A stretch of DNA of 64,000 nt from Micromonospora sp. C31 (GCF_018070575.1 NZ_JAGPXN010000009.1:62001-126000); one strand, 5' to 3'. Numbered from the stretch's first letter, positions 43,845 to 53,082 are shown. Made by a program: numbers and translations. The notes: generated by a model from the letters alone, not told the origin.

Positions 43845-45203
43845 TCATCCCACCTCGGCGGTCGTCCCCCGCCGGTTCGCCCCGCCGGCGGTCGCCGCCC
43901 GGCGGGCCGTCTCGTCGGCGACCAGCGCGGCCAGCCGGTCCAGCCCGACGTCGATCTCGTCCGGGGTCACGGCGCTGACCGACAGCCGCAGCGCGTCGAC
44001 GGGGGCGCCGTCGTCGTAGAAGTGCGCCATCGGCGTCCAGAGCAGCCCGTACTCGCGGGCGGAACGGTGCAGCAGGGCGTCGTCGACGCCGAACGGCACG
44101 GTGACCACGACGAAGAACCCGCCGGCCGGGACGGTCCACCGCACCGGCGAGGTCGCCGCCGGGAAGCGCCGGGCCAGGCCGTCGACCACGTGACGCAGGT
44201 TGCGACCGTACGCCGCCCGTTCGCGGACGGTGGCGGCCAGCAGGCTGCACCCGTGCTCCAGCAGCGCCCCGCCCACCACCGCCTGCGCGATCGCGGACGT
44301 GTTCACCGTGACCATGCTCTTGATCTTGGCGATCTGGTCGGCGAGCAGGCCCACCGTGCCGTCGGCGCCGGCCACGCGCTGGTCGGCGACCACGTAGCCC
44401 ACGCGGGCGCCGGGCAGCACCGTCTTGGCGAACGAACCCAGGTAGACCACCCGCCGCGCGGTGTCCAACGCCTTGAGCGTGGGCAGCCGCCCGGCGTCCG
44501 GGGCGGGGAAGAGACCGTACGGGTTGTCCTCCAGCAGCAGCAGGTTCTCGTCGGCGGCCAGGTCGAGCAGCCGCCGCCGGTCGGCAAGAGCGATGCTGGT
44601 CCCGGATGGATTGGCGAAGTCCGGCATCACGTAGCAGGCGCGCGGACGCAGCCCCGCCGTTCGGGCGCGGTGCACCTGCTCGCGCAGGTCGGCCAGGTCG
44701 ATGCCGGCCGCGCCGCCGGACACCGGCCACACCGGCAGGTCCAGCAGCCGGGCGGCGCCGGTCAGCCCCACGTACGTCGGAGCGACGGCGAGCAGCACGT
44801 CGCGCGGGTCGGCCCGCAGCGCCCGCAGCACCAGGAACATCGCCTCCTGGCAGCCGACGGTCACCACGATCGCCTCCGGGTCGACCGTGAGGTCCTCGTC
44901 GACGGCGAGGTTGCGGGCGACGAGGTGGTGCACGATGCCCTTGGTGCGGCCGTACTGCAACAGCGTGCGGCGCACCTGGGCGGGGCTCTGCCCGAGATCG
45001 TCGACCAGGTGCCGGCGGAACCTCTCCAGGTGCCGGGGCAGCGCCGCGACGTCGAGGAACTCCTCGTACGGCCGGCCGGCCGCCAGCGACACCGCGTCGG
45101 GGTAGTGCTGTGCCACCTCGTTGAGGAAGTTCATCGAGTTCAGCGCCGGGTCGTCGACCGCCGGGTGCAGGTCGGCGACGTACAGGTCCACCGGGTCGGC
45201 CAC
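43845..45203 (-). CDS. hpgT: HpgT-like PLP aminotransferase (4-hydroxyphenylglycine)
   Basis: A 452-residue fold-type I aminotransferase. It begins DLHPAVDDPALNSMNFLNEV and contains VVTVGCQEAMFLVLRAL, YVMPDFANPSGTSIAL, LLEDNPYGLF and the PLP lysine in VVYLGSFAKTVLPGARVGYV. By recall this pattern is that of HpgT/Pgat, which converts 4-hydroxybenzoylformate to 4-hydroxyphenylglycine, or the 3,5-dihydroxy analogue, in glycopeptide and related clusters. It starts 3 nt after the hmo stop and is last in the P450-esterase-hmo-aminotransferase operon. Substrate not proven. Confidence 0.78.
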   Translation of the reverse strand: MADPVDLYVADLHPAVDDPALNSMNFLNEVAQHYPDAVSLAAGRPYEEFLDVAALPRHLERFRRHLVDDLGQSPAQVRRTLLQYGRTKGIVHHLVARNLAVDEDLTVDPEAIVVTVGCQEAMFLVLRALRADPRDVLLAVAPTYVGLTGAARLLDLPVWPVSGGAAGIDLADLREQVHRARTAGLRPRACYVMPDFANPSGTSIALADRRRLLDLAADENLLLLEDNPYGLFPAPDAGRLPTLKALDTARRVVYLGSFAKTVLPGARVGYVVADQRVAGADGTVGLLADQIAKIKSMVTVNTSAIAQAVVGGALLEHGCSLLAATVRERAAYGRNLRHVVDGLARRFPAATSPVRWTVPAGGFFVVVTVPFGVDDALLHRSAREYGLLWTPMAHFYDDGAPVDALRLSVSAVTPDEIDVGLDRLAALVADETARRAATAGGANRRGTTAEVG

Positions 45204-45206
45204 CGC

Positions 45207-46331
45207 TCAGGCCCCCGTCAGCACGCGCAGCTCGCGGGCCGCCTCGGGGTCGGCGCAGCCGGCCAGCGCCAGGGCGTCGCGGAACTCGCCGGCCAGCAGC
45301 GCCAGTGCCGTGCGCGCCCCGGCCCGGCCGCCGGCGGCGAGCGCCCACAGCATGGGCCGACCGACCAGCACCCCGCGCGCACCGAGGGCCAACGCGCGCA
45401 GCACGTCGACGCCGTCGCGTACGCCGCTGTCCAGCAGCACCTCGCACCGGTCGGCCACCGCCGCCACCACCTCCGGCAGCACGGTGGCGGTGGCCGGCGC
45501 GCCGTCGAGCTGGCGGCCACCATGGTTGGAGACCACCACCGCGTCCGCGCCGGCGGCCACCGCCAGCTTCGCGTCGCGCGGGTCCAGCACGCCCTTCACC
45601 ACCAGCGGCAGGGTGGTACGGCCGCGCAGCCAATCCAGGTCGGCCCAGGTCAACGCGGGCGCGAAGACCTCGCCGGTGTGCGCGGCGATGGCGGAGACGC
45701 CCGGACGGGCGGTGTGCGCGAGGTCGTCGCGGCCGGTCGGCAGGTTGGCCGCCACGACGTGCGGCGGGATGGCGAACGCGTTGCGCACGTCGCGCCGCCG
45801 CGGGCCGAGGATCGGCACGTCCACGGTGACGGTCAGCGCCGTGCAGCCGGCCACGTGGGCCCGGTCCAGCAGGTCGGCGACCAGGCCCCGGTCGCGCAGC
45901 CAGTAGAGCTGGAACCAGACCGTCGCGCCGGTCTCCGCGATCTGCTCGATCGGCACGCTGCTCAGGGTGCTGGCCAGGTACGGCACGCCGGCCGCGCCCG
46001 CGGCGGCGGCCAGCGCCAGTTCCCCGTCGGGGTGCACCAGGCGCTGGTACGCCATCGGCGCCACGGCCACCGGCATGGCGTACGACGCGCCGAGCAGCCG
46101 CGCCTCGGTGCGGGGCGTGTGCACGCCGCGCAACACCCGGGGCAGCACGGCCACCCGGTCCAGCGCGCGACGGTTGGCCGCGAGCGTGGTCTCGGCGCCG
46201 CTGCCGCCCGCGACGTAGTCCCACACGTCGGGCGGCAGCACCGCCCGGGCCAGTTCCGCGAAGTCCGCCAGGCTGGCCGGCGGCGGCTGCGCCACCGGCA
46301 GGTCCGACTTCGGCAGCGCGCCCTCAACCAT
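45207..46331 (-). CDS. hmo: FMN-dependent 4-hydroxymandelate oxidase-like enzyme
   Basis: A 374-residue alpha-hydroxy-acid oxidase. Signatures are VWDYVAGGSGAETTLAANR, PVAVAPMAYQRLVHPDGELA, WFQLYWLRDRGLVADLLDRA, PLVVKGVLDPRDA and the active-site SNHGGRQLDG, followed by the FMN phosphate site GVRDGVDVLRALALGARGVL. In 4-hydroxyphenylglycine pathways Hmo oxidises 4-hydroxymandelate to 4-hydroxybenzoylformate; the next gene, an HpgT-like aminotransferase, supports that. The ATG at 46331 overlaps the esterase end by 8 nt and has AGGGAG upstream. Confidence 0.82.
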   Translation of the reverse strand: MVEGALPKSDLPVAQPPPASLADFAELARAVLPPDVWDYVAGGSGAETTLAANRRALDRVAVLPRVLRGVHTPRTEARLLGASYAMPVAVAPMAYQRLVHPDGELALAAAAGAAGVPYLASTLSSVPIEQIAETGATVWFQLYWLRDRGLVADLLDRAHVAGCTALTVTVDVPILGPRRRDVRNAFAIPPHVVAANLPTGRDDLAHTARPGVSAIAAHTGEVFAPALTWADLDWLRGRTTLPLVVKGVLDPRDAKLAVAAGADAVVVSNHGGRQLDGAPATATVLPEVVAAVADRCEVLLDSGVRDGVDVLRALALGARGVLVGRPMLWALAAGGRAGARTALALLAGEFRDALALAGCADPEAARELRVLTGA

Positions 46332-47388
46332 CCCCGCTCTCCCTTCCCACCGGCACCGCCCCGCCGACGGCCGCCGTCCTACCGGCCGTCGCGCCGTCGC
46401 CCGACGCACCGGTGGCCGACACGTCGTCGCCCGACACACCGGCCGATACACCGTCGTCCGACGCGCTGAAGCGTGCGCGCAGGAACGCCGCCGACTGGTC
46501 CTGGGCGCGGCGGCCGTCGTCGAACGCGGCGGGCATGGCGAAGAAGCCGTGGATCATGCCGGCGTACCGGGTGAGGGTGGTCGGCACGCCGGCGTCGCGC
46601 AGCCGGTGCGCGTACCGTTCCCCCTCCGCGCGCAGCGGATCGTGCTCGGCGGTGATCACCAGCGCCGGCGGCAGGCCGGTCAGGTCCTCGGCGAGCAGCG
46701 GCGAGGCCAACGGGTGCCGCGCGTCGGCGGGGTCGGCGAGGTAGTGGCCCCGGTACCAGGCGACCGAGCGGCGGTTGAACAGCAGCGGGTCCTCGCCGTC
46801 GCCGCCGGGCTCGGCGCTCTGGTCCGTGTTCGGGTACACCAGCAGCTGCGCGGCGAGCCGGGGGCCGCCGTGCCCGCGGGCCAGCAGGGTGACGGCGGCG
46901 GCGAGGTTGCCGCCGGCGCTGTCCCCGCCGACCGCCACCCGCCGCGGGTCGACGCCGTACTCCCCCGGGTGCGCGGCGATCCACCGGAGCGCCGCGTGGC
47001 AGTCGTGCACGGCGGCGGGAAAGGGGTGCTCCGGGGCCAGCCGGTAGCCGACGGTGACCACCTGGCAGGGCACCGCGTTGGCGAGCCGCCGGCAGATGCC
47101 GTCGGCGGTGTCCACGCTGCCGAGGGTCCACCCGCCGCCGAAGAAGTAGACCAGGGTGGGCAGCGGCCCCTCCCCCGCCGGCCGGTGGATGCGCACCGGC
47201 AGGTCGCCCGCCGGGCCGGGCACGCGCGTGTCGCGTACCTCGTGCACCGGCTCGACCGCGCCGCCGCCGGCGCGGATCGCGGCGAGGTCGGCGGCGCGGG
47301 CCTCGGCCAGGGTCTGGGCGTACAGCGGCGGGGCGCCGGCCGCCGCGCGGGCCGCCCGGTACGCCGCCACCTGCGGATGGGCGTTCAC
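46324..47388 (-). CDS. Alpha/beta hydrolase-3 esterase with repetitive tail
   Basis: A 354-residue esterase of the hormone-sensitive-lipase/acetyl-esterase group. VYFFGGGWTLGSVDTADGIC is the HGGG-type oxyanion motif with Phe-Gly-Gly-Gly, GGDSAGGNLAAAV holds the nucleophile Ser, EHDPLRAEG the acid and MIHGFFAM the base. The last ~45 residues are a Ser/Gly/Asp-rich tail built from imperfect repeats (SGDDVSATGASGDG). The GTG at 47388 overlaps the P450 stop by 4 nt. It could remove or add an acyl group on a pathway intermediate. Confidence 0.87.
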   Translation of the reverse strand: MNAHPQVAAYRAARAAAGAPPLYAQTLAEARAADLAAIRAGGGAVEPVHEVRDTRVPGPAGDLPVRIHRPAGEGPLPTLVYFFGGGWTLGSVDTADGICRRLANAVPCQVVTVGYRLAPEHPFPAAVHDCHAALRWIAAHPGEYGVDPRRVAVGGDSAGGNLAAAVTLLARGHGGPRLAAQLLVYPNTDQSAEPGGDGEDPLLFNRRSVAWYRGHYLADPADARHPLASPLLAEDLTGLPPALVITAEHDPLRAEGERYAHRLRDAGVPTTLTRYAGMIHGFFAMPAAFDDGRRAQDQSAAFLRARFSASDDGVSAGVSGDDVSATGASGDGATAGRTAAVGGAVPVGRESGDG

Positions 47389-48605
47389 GCGGGTCCTCCT
47401 CGGGTGTGTACCGCCAGCTTGTCGACGCCGCGCAGGAAGAGACTGCCGCTGTATTTCGGCGCCTCGGCGACGGTGAGACCGGGGAAGCGGGCCAGCAGTC
47501 TGGGCAGCGCGAGCCGGCCCTCCAGCCGGGACACCGCGGCGCCGAGGCAGAAGTGCGGGCCAGCGCCGAAGGCCAGCGAGGGCGGCCCGTCGCGGCGCGG
47601 GTCGAAGCGGTCCGGGTCGGGAAAGCGGGCCGGGTCGCGGTTGGCGGCGGCGAGCATCAGCAGCACGTTGCGGTCGCGGCCGACCGGCACCCCGCCGACG
47701 TCGGTGTCCTCGGGCGCGGCCCGGGCCAGGAAGTGCACGGGCGCCGCCATCCGGAGGATCTCCTCGACCGCGCCCCGGGTCAGCGCGTCGTCGCCGGGCA
47801 GCGCGGCGGCCACGTCGGGGTGGGCCAGCAGCAGCGGCAGCCCGTTGGCGAACATGTAGACGGTGGTGACGAAGGCGGCGTTGAACAGCACGATCAGGTT
47901 GCTCACCAGTTCGTCGGCGGTCAGCTCCACGTCGCCGGAGTCGACCGCCTGCACCAGCGCGCCGATCAGGTCGTCGCCGGGTCGGCGCCGCCGGTGGGCG
48001 ATCAGCTCCGTGTAGAAGTCCCGCAGTTCGGCGGCGGCGGTGTTGGCGGCGGCGAGCCGCTGCGGGGTCTTGCCCGCCACGTCCAGGAACTCGTCGATGC
48101 GCTCGACCCGCTGCCGGTAGAAGTCCAGCTCCCCGGCGGGGATGCCGATGAAGTCGGCCATCACCAGGGCCGGCAGCGGGTACGCGAACTCCGCGACGAA
48201 GTCGAGGCCGGCGTCCCCGGCGTCGGCCATCCGGTCGAGCAGCCCGTCGACGACCCGGTGCACGGTCGGCTCCAGCGCGCCCAGCCGGCGCGGCGTGAAG
48301 GTCTTCGCGAACACCGCCCGCATCCGGGTGTGCTCCGGCGGGTTGACGAACATCATCGAGGTCTGGAGCGTGCGCAGCACCTCCTGCTCCTGCCAGCCCG
48401 GCGGGGCCTGCTTGTACCACCGCGGGTCGCGCAGCACCTGGCTGACCAGGTCGTAGCCGACGGCGACGGCGTCGACCGAGCGGTGCTCGGCACGCGCCGG
48501 CACCGGGCTGACCGGCCCGAGCCCGTGCAGGGCGGCATAGCAGGGGTACGGGTCCTGCCGGCCCTCGTCGCTGTAGAGGCGGGTCAGCAGCTGGGTGACG
48601 TCCAC
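47385..48605 (-). CDS. Cytochrome P450 with atypical I-helix
   Basis: A 406-residue bacterial class I P450. The haem-binding loop is FGAGPHFCLGAAVSRLEGRL, the K-helix ExxR is EEILR, and the C-helix region is NPPEHTRMRAVFAKTF. The I-helix reads LIVLFNAAFVTTVYMFANG: the usual acid of A/G-G-x-D/E-T-T is Val, so proton delivery or reaction type may differ. It is first in a four-gene coupled operon with esterase, hmo and the HpgT-like gene, so it may hydroxylate or couple an amino-acid-derived intermediate. No ferredoxin gene is adjacent. Confidence 0.9.
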   Translation of the reverse strand: MDVTQLLTRLYSDEGRQDPYPCYAALHGLGPVSPVPARAEHRSVDAVAVGYDLVSQVLRDPRWYKQAPPGWQEQEVLRTLQTSMMFVNPPEHTRMRAVFAKTFTPRRLGALEPTVHRVVDGLLDRMADAGDAGLDFVAEFAYPLPALVMADFIGIPAGELDFYRQRVERIDEFLDVAGKTPQRLAAANTAAAELRDFYTELIAHRRRRPGDDLIGALVQAVDSGDVELTADELVSNLIVLFNAAFVTTVYMFANGLPLLLAHPDVAAALPGDDALTRGAVEEILRMAAPVHFLARAAPEDTDVGGVPVGRDRNVLLMLAAANRDPARFPDPDRFDPRRDGPPSLAFGAGPHFCLGAAVSRLEGRLALPRLLARFPGLTVAEAPKYSGSLFLRGVDKLAVHTRGGPA

Positions 48606-48671
48606 GGTCCTCCGGTCTCCCCCATCGACGGTGCCGCGGGCGGCGGGGGTCGCCCGCTGCCCGCGCCGGTG

Positions 48672-49973
48672 TCACAGGCCGAGCAGTCGCAACGGTACGG
48701 CGTCCGCCAACGCCTGGTTGCCGGCGTCGTTCGGGTGGATGTGGTCCCCCGAGTCGTACGCGGGCAGCAGCCGGCCCGGCTGCGCCGGATCGCGCAGCAC
48801 CCGGTCGAAGTCGAGCAGCCCGTCGAACTCGTCGCTGCCGCGCAGGTACGCGTTCACCGCCTGCCGGGTGGCCTCCTTCTCGGGCGTCCACACCCCCGGG
48901 TTGCCGTGCCCCTCGTACGGGGTCAGCGTCGACACGAGACTGCGCAGGCCGCGCGCCTTCACCTGCTGGTTGATCTGCCGCAGCGCGGCGATGACCTGCT
49001 CGGCGGAGTCGCCCGACATCCAGACGTCGTTGATGCCGAGGTGAGTGATCACGGTCCGGGCGTCGGTCTGCGCGAAGACGTCCTCGTCGAGCCGGGCCAG
49101 GGCGTTGGGGCCGAGTTCGTGGTAGCCGGGGAAGCCGCCCGCGCCGGGCTCGGTGCCCTCGTGGTTGAGCCGGTTGCCGGCGAGGCTGAGGTTGAGCACG
49201 CCCGGGGTGCGGACGTCCGGACGGGCGTCGACGAGCCGGTCGGCGAGCAGGTCGGGCCAGCGCTTGTTGGCGTTGACGGTGCTGCCGTTGCCGTCGGCGA
49301 TGGAGTCGCCGAAGACCACCACCGAGCCGGGGCTGTGCCGGCGCTGCACGTCGATGCCCGACAGGAAGAACCAGCAGCAGTTGGGTCGGATCGTGAACCC
49401 GGCCCCGTCGGCGGCGCCGGTCAGGTCGGTGGCGCCGATGAAGTTCGTCTGCCGGGACTGGCCGTGGAAGGTCACCGGGCCGGTGGGGGTCGGGAAGTGC
49501 ACCGTCAGCACCAGGTCCTGCTGGTCGCCGACGGGCAGCGCGACGGGGTCGCTGACCAGCTCGGCACCCCGGTTCATGGTGGCCGAGGTGGCGCCGCCGA
49601 AGGTCAGCGTCCGCAGGGTCGAGGGGTCGATGTCGGACAGGTCGTCGGGGGTCGCGGTGTTCGGCTTCGCGACGGTGGCCCGGCCCACCCGCACGGCCTG
49701 CTCGCCGTAGGAGTTGCTCAGCCGCACCCGGATCCGCGGACCGCCCACGGTGGTGTGCACGACCATCCGTACGCTCTGGTCGTTGAGGCCGCTGTTGGTC
49801 AGGCCGGTCGCGTTTCCCCTGGTGACCGCGGCGGCCCAGCTGCCCGCCCAGACCGTACGCTGGCGGGACGCCTCGGTGTCCGACGGGCCGGCGCTGGCCA
49901 CCATCGCCGGGGTGGCGACGACGAGCAGGGTGGCCGCGGACGCGATGACATGCCATCTCTTCGGGGTCGACAT
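48672..49973 (-). CDS. Secreted SGNH/GDSL hydrolase
   Basis: A 433-residue secreted protein. A signal peptide (VIASAATLLVVATPAMVASA) is followed by a beta-sandwich N-terminal domain and an SGNH domain with block I VVVFGDSIADG, block III THLGINDVWMSGDS and block V DHIHPNDAGNQALA (Asp-x-x-His). Family members are extracellular lipases or carbohydrate esterases. It ends 66 nt before the P450 start on the same strand, so it may be the first gene of that operon. Confidence 0.9.
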   Translation of the reverse strand: MSTPKRWHVIASAATLLVVATPAMVASAGPSDTEASRQRTVWAGSWAAAVTRGNATGLTNSGLNDQSVRMVVHTTVGGPRIRVRLSNSYGEQAVRVGRATVAKPNTATPDDLSDIDPSTLRTLTFGGATSATMNRGAELVSDPVALPVGDQQDLVLTVHFPTPTGPVTFHGQSRQTNFIGATDLTGAADGAGFTIRPNCCWFFLSGIDVQRRHSPGSVVVFGDSIADGNGSTVNANKRWPDLLADRLVDARPDVRTPGVLNLSLAGNRLNHEGTEPGAGGFPGYHELGPNALARLDEDVFAQTDARTVITHLGINDVWMSGDSAEQVIAALRQINQQVKARGLRSLVSTLTPYEGHGNPGVWTPEKEATRQAVNAYLRGSDEFDGLLDFDRVLRDPAQPGRLLPAYDSGDHIHPNDAGNQALADAVPLRLLGL

Positions 49974-50245
49974 TGAACCTCCATCGTTGGCAGCCCAGGG
50001 CCGTCCGCTGACGGCACCGCCTGGACGATGGTCCAGAAACCTAGCCGTCGGGTTTCACGACCGTCAATCAACCTGATCGACGCGATCAAATGTCCTCCGG
50101 TTCGTCCGGAGCGCCGTTCAGGCCCTGTGCGGTGACAGCCGGTGCTACCTACGCTCACGGACGGCGGCGGTGCGCCCGCCCGGCCGTCGCGCCGTGGCGG
50201 GTTGCCCGGCACACGGCCACACTTCTGCGGCGAGAGGGCTGTCGG
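49974..50245. other. Divergent SGNH / acyl-adenylate-enzyme region
   Basis: About 270 bp with both promoters. It holds the TGATCG palindrome at 50074-50088 in a less GC-rich patch. No coding frame is convincing. Confidence 0.45.
50074..50088. promoter_or_regulatory. Palindrome TGATCG-ACG-CGATCA (candidate operator)
   Basis: Perfect 6-bp arms around a 3-bp centre, 100 nt upstream of the SGNH start and 158 nt upstream of the adenylate-enzyme start. Regulator unknown. Confidence 0.4.
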
Positions 50246-51841
50246 ATGACCGACCGACCGGAGCGACGGGCCGGCTACGTGCACCGGGCGCTGGCGCTGT
50301 TCGCGGACTTCGGCGACCGGGAGGCGCTGATCGGAAGCGGACGCCGGCTCAGCTACGCCGAGGTCGCCGCGCAGGTGCGCGGGCTGGCCGCGGCGCTGCT
50401 CGGGCACGGCCTACGACCGGGGCAGGCGGTGCTGCTCGCGCTCGGCAACCCGGTGGAGGGGCCGCTGGTGCAGCTCGCCCTGCACCTGCTGGGCTGCCGG
50501 ACGATGTGGATCGCCCCGGTCACCTCCCGCCGGGAGGTCGACGAGTTCGTCCGGCTGGCCCGCCCCGACACGTTCGTCTACGACGCCCGGGACCCGGCCG
50601 GCCTCGGCCCGGAGCTGGCCGCCGGGCTGCCCGGCGTACCCGTGCTCTGCCTCGGCCCGGGCGGCGCGGGCCCGGACCTCCTCGCCGCGACCGGGCGGGC
50701 CGCGGCGGTCGACCTGCCGGCCGGGGCGCCGGTGCCGGAGTCCTTCCTGCAGACCAGCGGCACCACCGGCACCCCGAAGCTGGTGCACCACCGGGAGAGC
50801 TTCTACACGCAGGTCCTCGCCCTGGCCGCCGGCTTCCGCGCCGCCGGACACCCGCCGCTGCGGCACCTGTCGCACTCGCCGATGTGGCTGGCCAGCGGTC
50901 AGATCACCACGCTGTTCAACCTCTTCACCGGCGGGGTGCTGTTCCCACGCGACGGCTGGGACCCGGCGCGGTTCATCGCCACCGTCGACCGGGAGCGGAT
51001 CAACTCCACCTTCCTCACGCCGCCGATGCTCTACGAGGTGCTCGACCACCCGGCCCTGGACGGCGCGGACTTCTCGGCCATGTCCATGTTCAACGTGGGC
51101 GCCGGGCCCGCCGCGCCCGCCCGGCTGCGCCAGGCGATCGCCCGCTTCGGGCCGGTGCTGCGCATCGTGTACGGCCTCAGCGAGGCCGTCGTGGTCACCG
51201 CCCTGCCGGGGCTGACCGAAGACCCGGCGCACCCGCAGCGGCTGCGCTCGTGCGGGCGACCCTACGGCGACGTACACGTCGAGATCCGCGCCGAGGACGG
51301 CACGGTGCTGCCGCCCGGCTGCGACGGCGAGGTGTGGGTGCACACCGACCTGCGCTTCGCCGGCTACCACGGCCAGCCCGAGCTGACCGCCGAGACGCTG
51401 GTCGACGGCTGGGTCCGCACCCGCGACGTCGGGCACCTCGACGCCGACGGCTACCTCTACCTCGTCGACCGGTTGCAGGACCGGATCCTCACCCGACGGC
51501 GCAGTTGGCCGATCCACTCCCGCCCGATCGAGGACGTCCTGGCCGGGCACCCGCAGGTACGGGCGGCGGCGGTGATCGGCGTGCCGGACGAGGCGGCCGG
51601 CGAACTGCCGTACGCCTACGTGGTGCCGGCGCCCGGCGCGACGGTGACCGCCGGGGAGCTCATCGACCTGGTGACCGCCGAACTCAGCGACACCTGGGCC
51701 CCGGGCGGGGTCCAGTTCCTCGACCGGCTGCCGCTCAACCGCTCCGCGAAGGTGGACAAGCGCGCGCTGCGGGCCCGCTACGCCGAGGAACACCCCTCGC
51801 CGGTCGAGCACCCGGAGGCGTCGATCGGCAGCCTGGCGTGA
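50246..51841 (+). CDS. AMP-dependent acyl-CoA synthetase/ligase
   Basis: A 531-residue adenylate-forming enzyme. The P-loop-like motif is LQTSGTTGTPKLVHH, A5 is IVYGLSEAVVVTALPG, and the hinge region GWVRTRDVGHLDADGYLYLV is followed by DRLQDRI. The C-terminal catalytic Lys is in NRSAKVDKRALR. It activates a carboxylic acid as acyl-AMP, usually then to CoA or a carrier protein. The stop overlaps the MFS start by 4 nt. GAGAGGG precedes the ATG. The acid is unknown; aryl acids from the nearby hydroxyphenyl pathway are possible. Confidence 0.88.
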   Translation: MTDRPERRAGYVHRALALFADFGDREALIGSGRRLSYAEVAAQVRGLAAALLGHGLRPGQAVLLALGNPVEGPLVQLALHLLGCRTMWIAPVTSRREVDEFVRLARPDTFVYDARDPAGLGPELAAGLPGVPVLCLGPGGAGPDLLAATGRAAAVDLPAGAPVPESFLQTSGTTGTPKLVHHRESFYTQVLALAAGFRAAGHPPLRHLSHSPMWLASGQITTLFNLFTGGVLFPRDGWDPARFIATVDRERINSTFLTPPMLYEVLDHPALDGADFSAMSMFNVGAGPAAPARLRQAIARFGPVLRIVYGLSEAVVVTALPGLTEDPAHPQRLRSCGRPYGDVHVEIRAEDGTVLPPGCDGEVWVHTDLRFAGYHGQPELTAETLVDGWVRTRDVGHLDADGYLYLVDRLQDRILTRRRSWPIHSRPIEDVLAGHPQVRAAAVIGVPDEAAGELPYAYVVPAPGATVTAGELIDLVTAELSDTWAPGGVQFLDRLPLNRSAKVDKRALRARYAEEHPSPVEHPEASIGSLA

Positions 51842-53073
51842 CCCCCCGGCGGGAACTGACCGTCCTGGTCGCCGCCGACCTGATCTCCAACCTGGGCAGC
51901 CGGATCTCGGTGGTGGCCATCCCCTGGCTGGTGCTGGAGACCACCGGCAGCCCGACCAAGATGGGCGCGGTGGCCGCCGCCGAGACACTGCCCTACCTGC
52001 TCTCCAGCGCCCTCGGCACGCCCTGGGCGGACCGGATCGGGCTGCGGCGCACCTCGGTCCTGGCCGACGCCGGCAGCGCCGCCCTGATGGTGGCGGTGGC
52101 CCTCACCCCGTGGCTCGGGTTCGGCGCACTGCTCGCCCTGGTCGCCCTGGTGGGCGCGCTGCGCGGGGTCGGCGACCGGGTCAAGCACGTGATGTTCCGC
52201 CCGGCAGCCGAGGCCGCCGGGGTGCGGCTGATCCGGCTGACCTCCGTCTACGACGGGTTGGGCCGGCTGGTCACCCTGCTCGGCGCGGGGCTGGGCGGGC
52301 TGCTCGTCTGGTGGTTCGGGGTGACGCAGGCGCTGCTCATCGACGCGGCCAGCTTCGCCGCCTGCGCCGTGCTGGTCGGCCTGCTGGTCCGGCCACCGGC
52401 TGCCGAAGCGGGACCGGCGGCGCCCGAGGGGTACCTGCGCGCGCTCGCGGGCGGGTTCCGCCACCTGGGCCGCGACCGGCTGCTGCTGACCATGCTGCTG
52501 GTGATCTCGGCGCTGAACATGGTGGTCAACGCGAGCGTCGCGGTCTACATCCCGCTCTGGGTGGCCGACGTGCTGCGCGGTCCCGCCGGGCTGGGCCTGG
52601 TGCTCGGGGCCTTCTCGGCCGGCGCGCTGCTGGGCAACCTGCTCTTCACGGCGTACGGTCCCCGGCTGCCCCGCTACCTGACCTTCGTCGTCGGCGCGGC
52701 GCTCGGCGGCGCCCCGCGGCTGCTGGTCCTGGCGCTGAGCGAGGAACTGGCCGTGGTGCTGGCGGTGACGTTCGCCTCCGGCATCGGCATCGCGGCGGTG
52801 AACCCGCTGCTCGGGGTGGCCATCTACGAGCGGGTGCCGGCCGGGTTGCAGACCCGGGTGATCGGCCTGGCCGGTTCGCTGGCGTTCGCGGGCCTGCCGC
52901 TGGGCGCGCTGCTGGGCGGCTGGTCGGCCGCCACGCTCGGCCTCGTCCCCGCCCTGCTGGCCATGGCGGCGTTCTGCCTCGTGGTCACCCTGCTGCCGCT
53001 GCTGCCCGGCCTTCGTCCGCGGCCCACTGAGGCGCCAGCCGAGCGGGCACCGGATGTCGTGGGTCGCGCGTAG
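51838..53073 (+). CDS. MFS transporter coupled to the adenylate enzyme
   Basis: A 411-residue transporter of the enterobactin-exporter-like (EntS/MFS_3) type with about 12 spans. The opening LTVLVAADLISNLGSRISVV, LLSSALGTPWADRIGLRR (motif A-like loop) and FASGIGIAAVNPLLGVAIYE are typical. The GTG at 51838 lies inside the synthetase stop (GTGA). Coupling suggests export of the product, or handling of the substrate, of the adenylate enzyme. Confidence 0.87.
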   Translation: MTPRRELTVLVAADLISNLGSRISVVAIPWLVLETTGSPTKMGAVAAAETLPYLLSSALGTPWADRIGLRRTSVLADAGSAALMVAVALTPWLGFGALLALVALVGALRGVGDRVKHVMFRPAAEAAGVRLIRLTSVYDGLGRLVTLLGAGLGGLLVWWFGVTQALLIDAASFAACAVLVGLLVRPPAAEAGPAAPEGYLRALAGGFRHLGRDRLLLTMLLVISALNMVVNASVAVYIPLWVADVLRGPAGLGLVLGAFSAGALLGNLLFTAYGPRLPRYLTFVVGAALGGAPRLLVLALSEELAVVLAVTFASGIGIAAVNPLLGVAIYERVPAGLQTRVIGLAGSLAFAGLPLGALLGGWSAATLGLVPALLAMAAFCLVVTLLPLLPGLRPRPTEAPAERAPDVVGRA

Positions 53074-53076
53074 GGT
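53071..53076 (+). promoter_or_regulatory. -10 element for leaderless MmcQ/YjbR gene
   Basis: TAGGGT, 6 nt before the ATG at 53083, overlapping the last codon of the MFS gene. A clear leaderless arrangement. Confidence 0.65.
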
Positions 53077-53082
53077 CGGGCC

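Noticed and set aside
46324..49956. A 1210-codon open frame covering the esterase, P450 and SGNH genes
   Set aside because: Only its 3' third (the esterase) is protein-like; the rest is an Arg/Pro-rich shadow of the P450 and SGNH genes caused by high GC.
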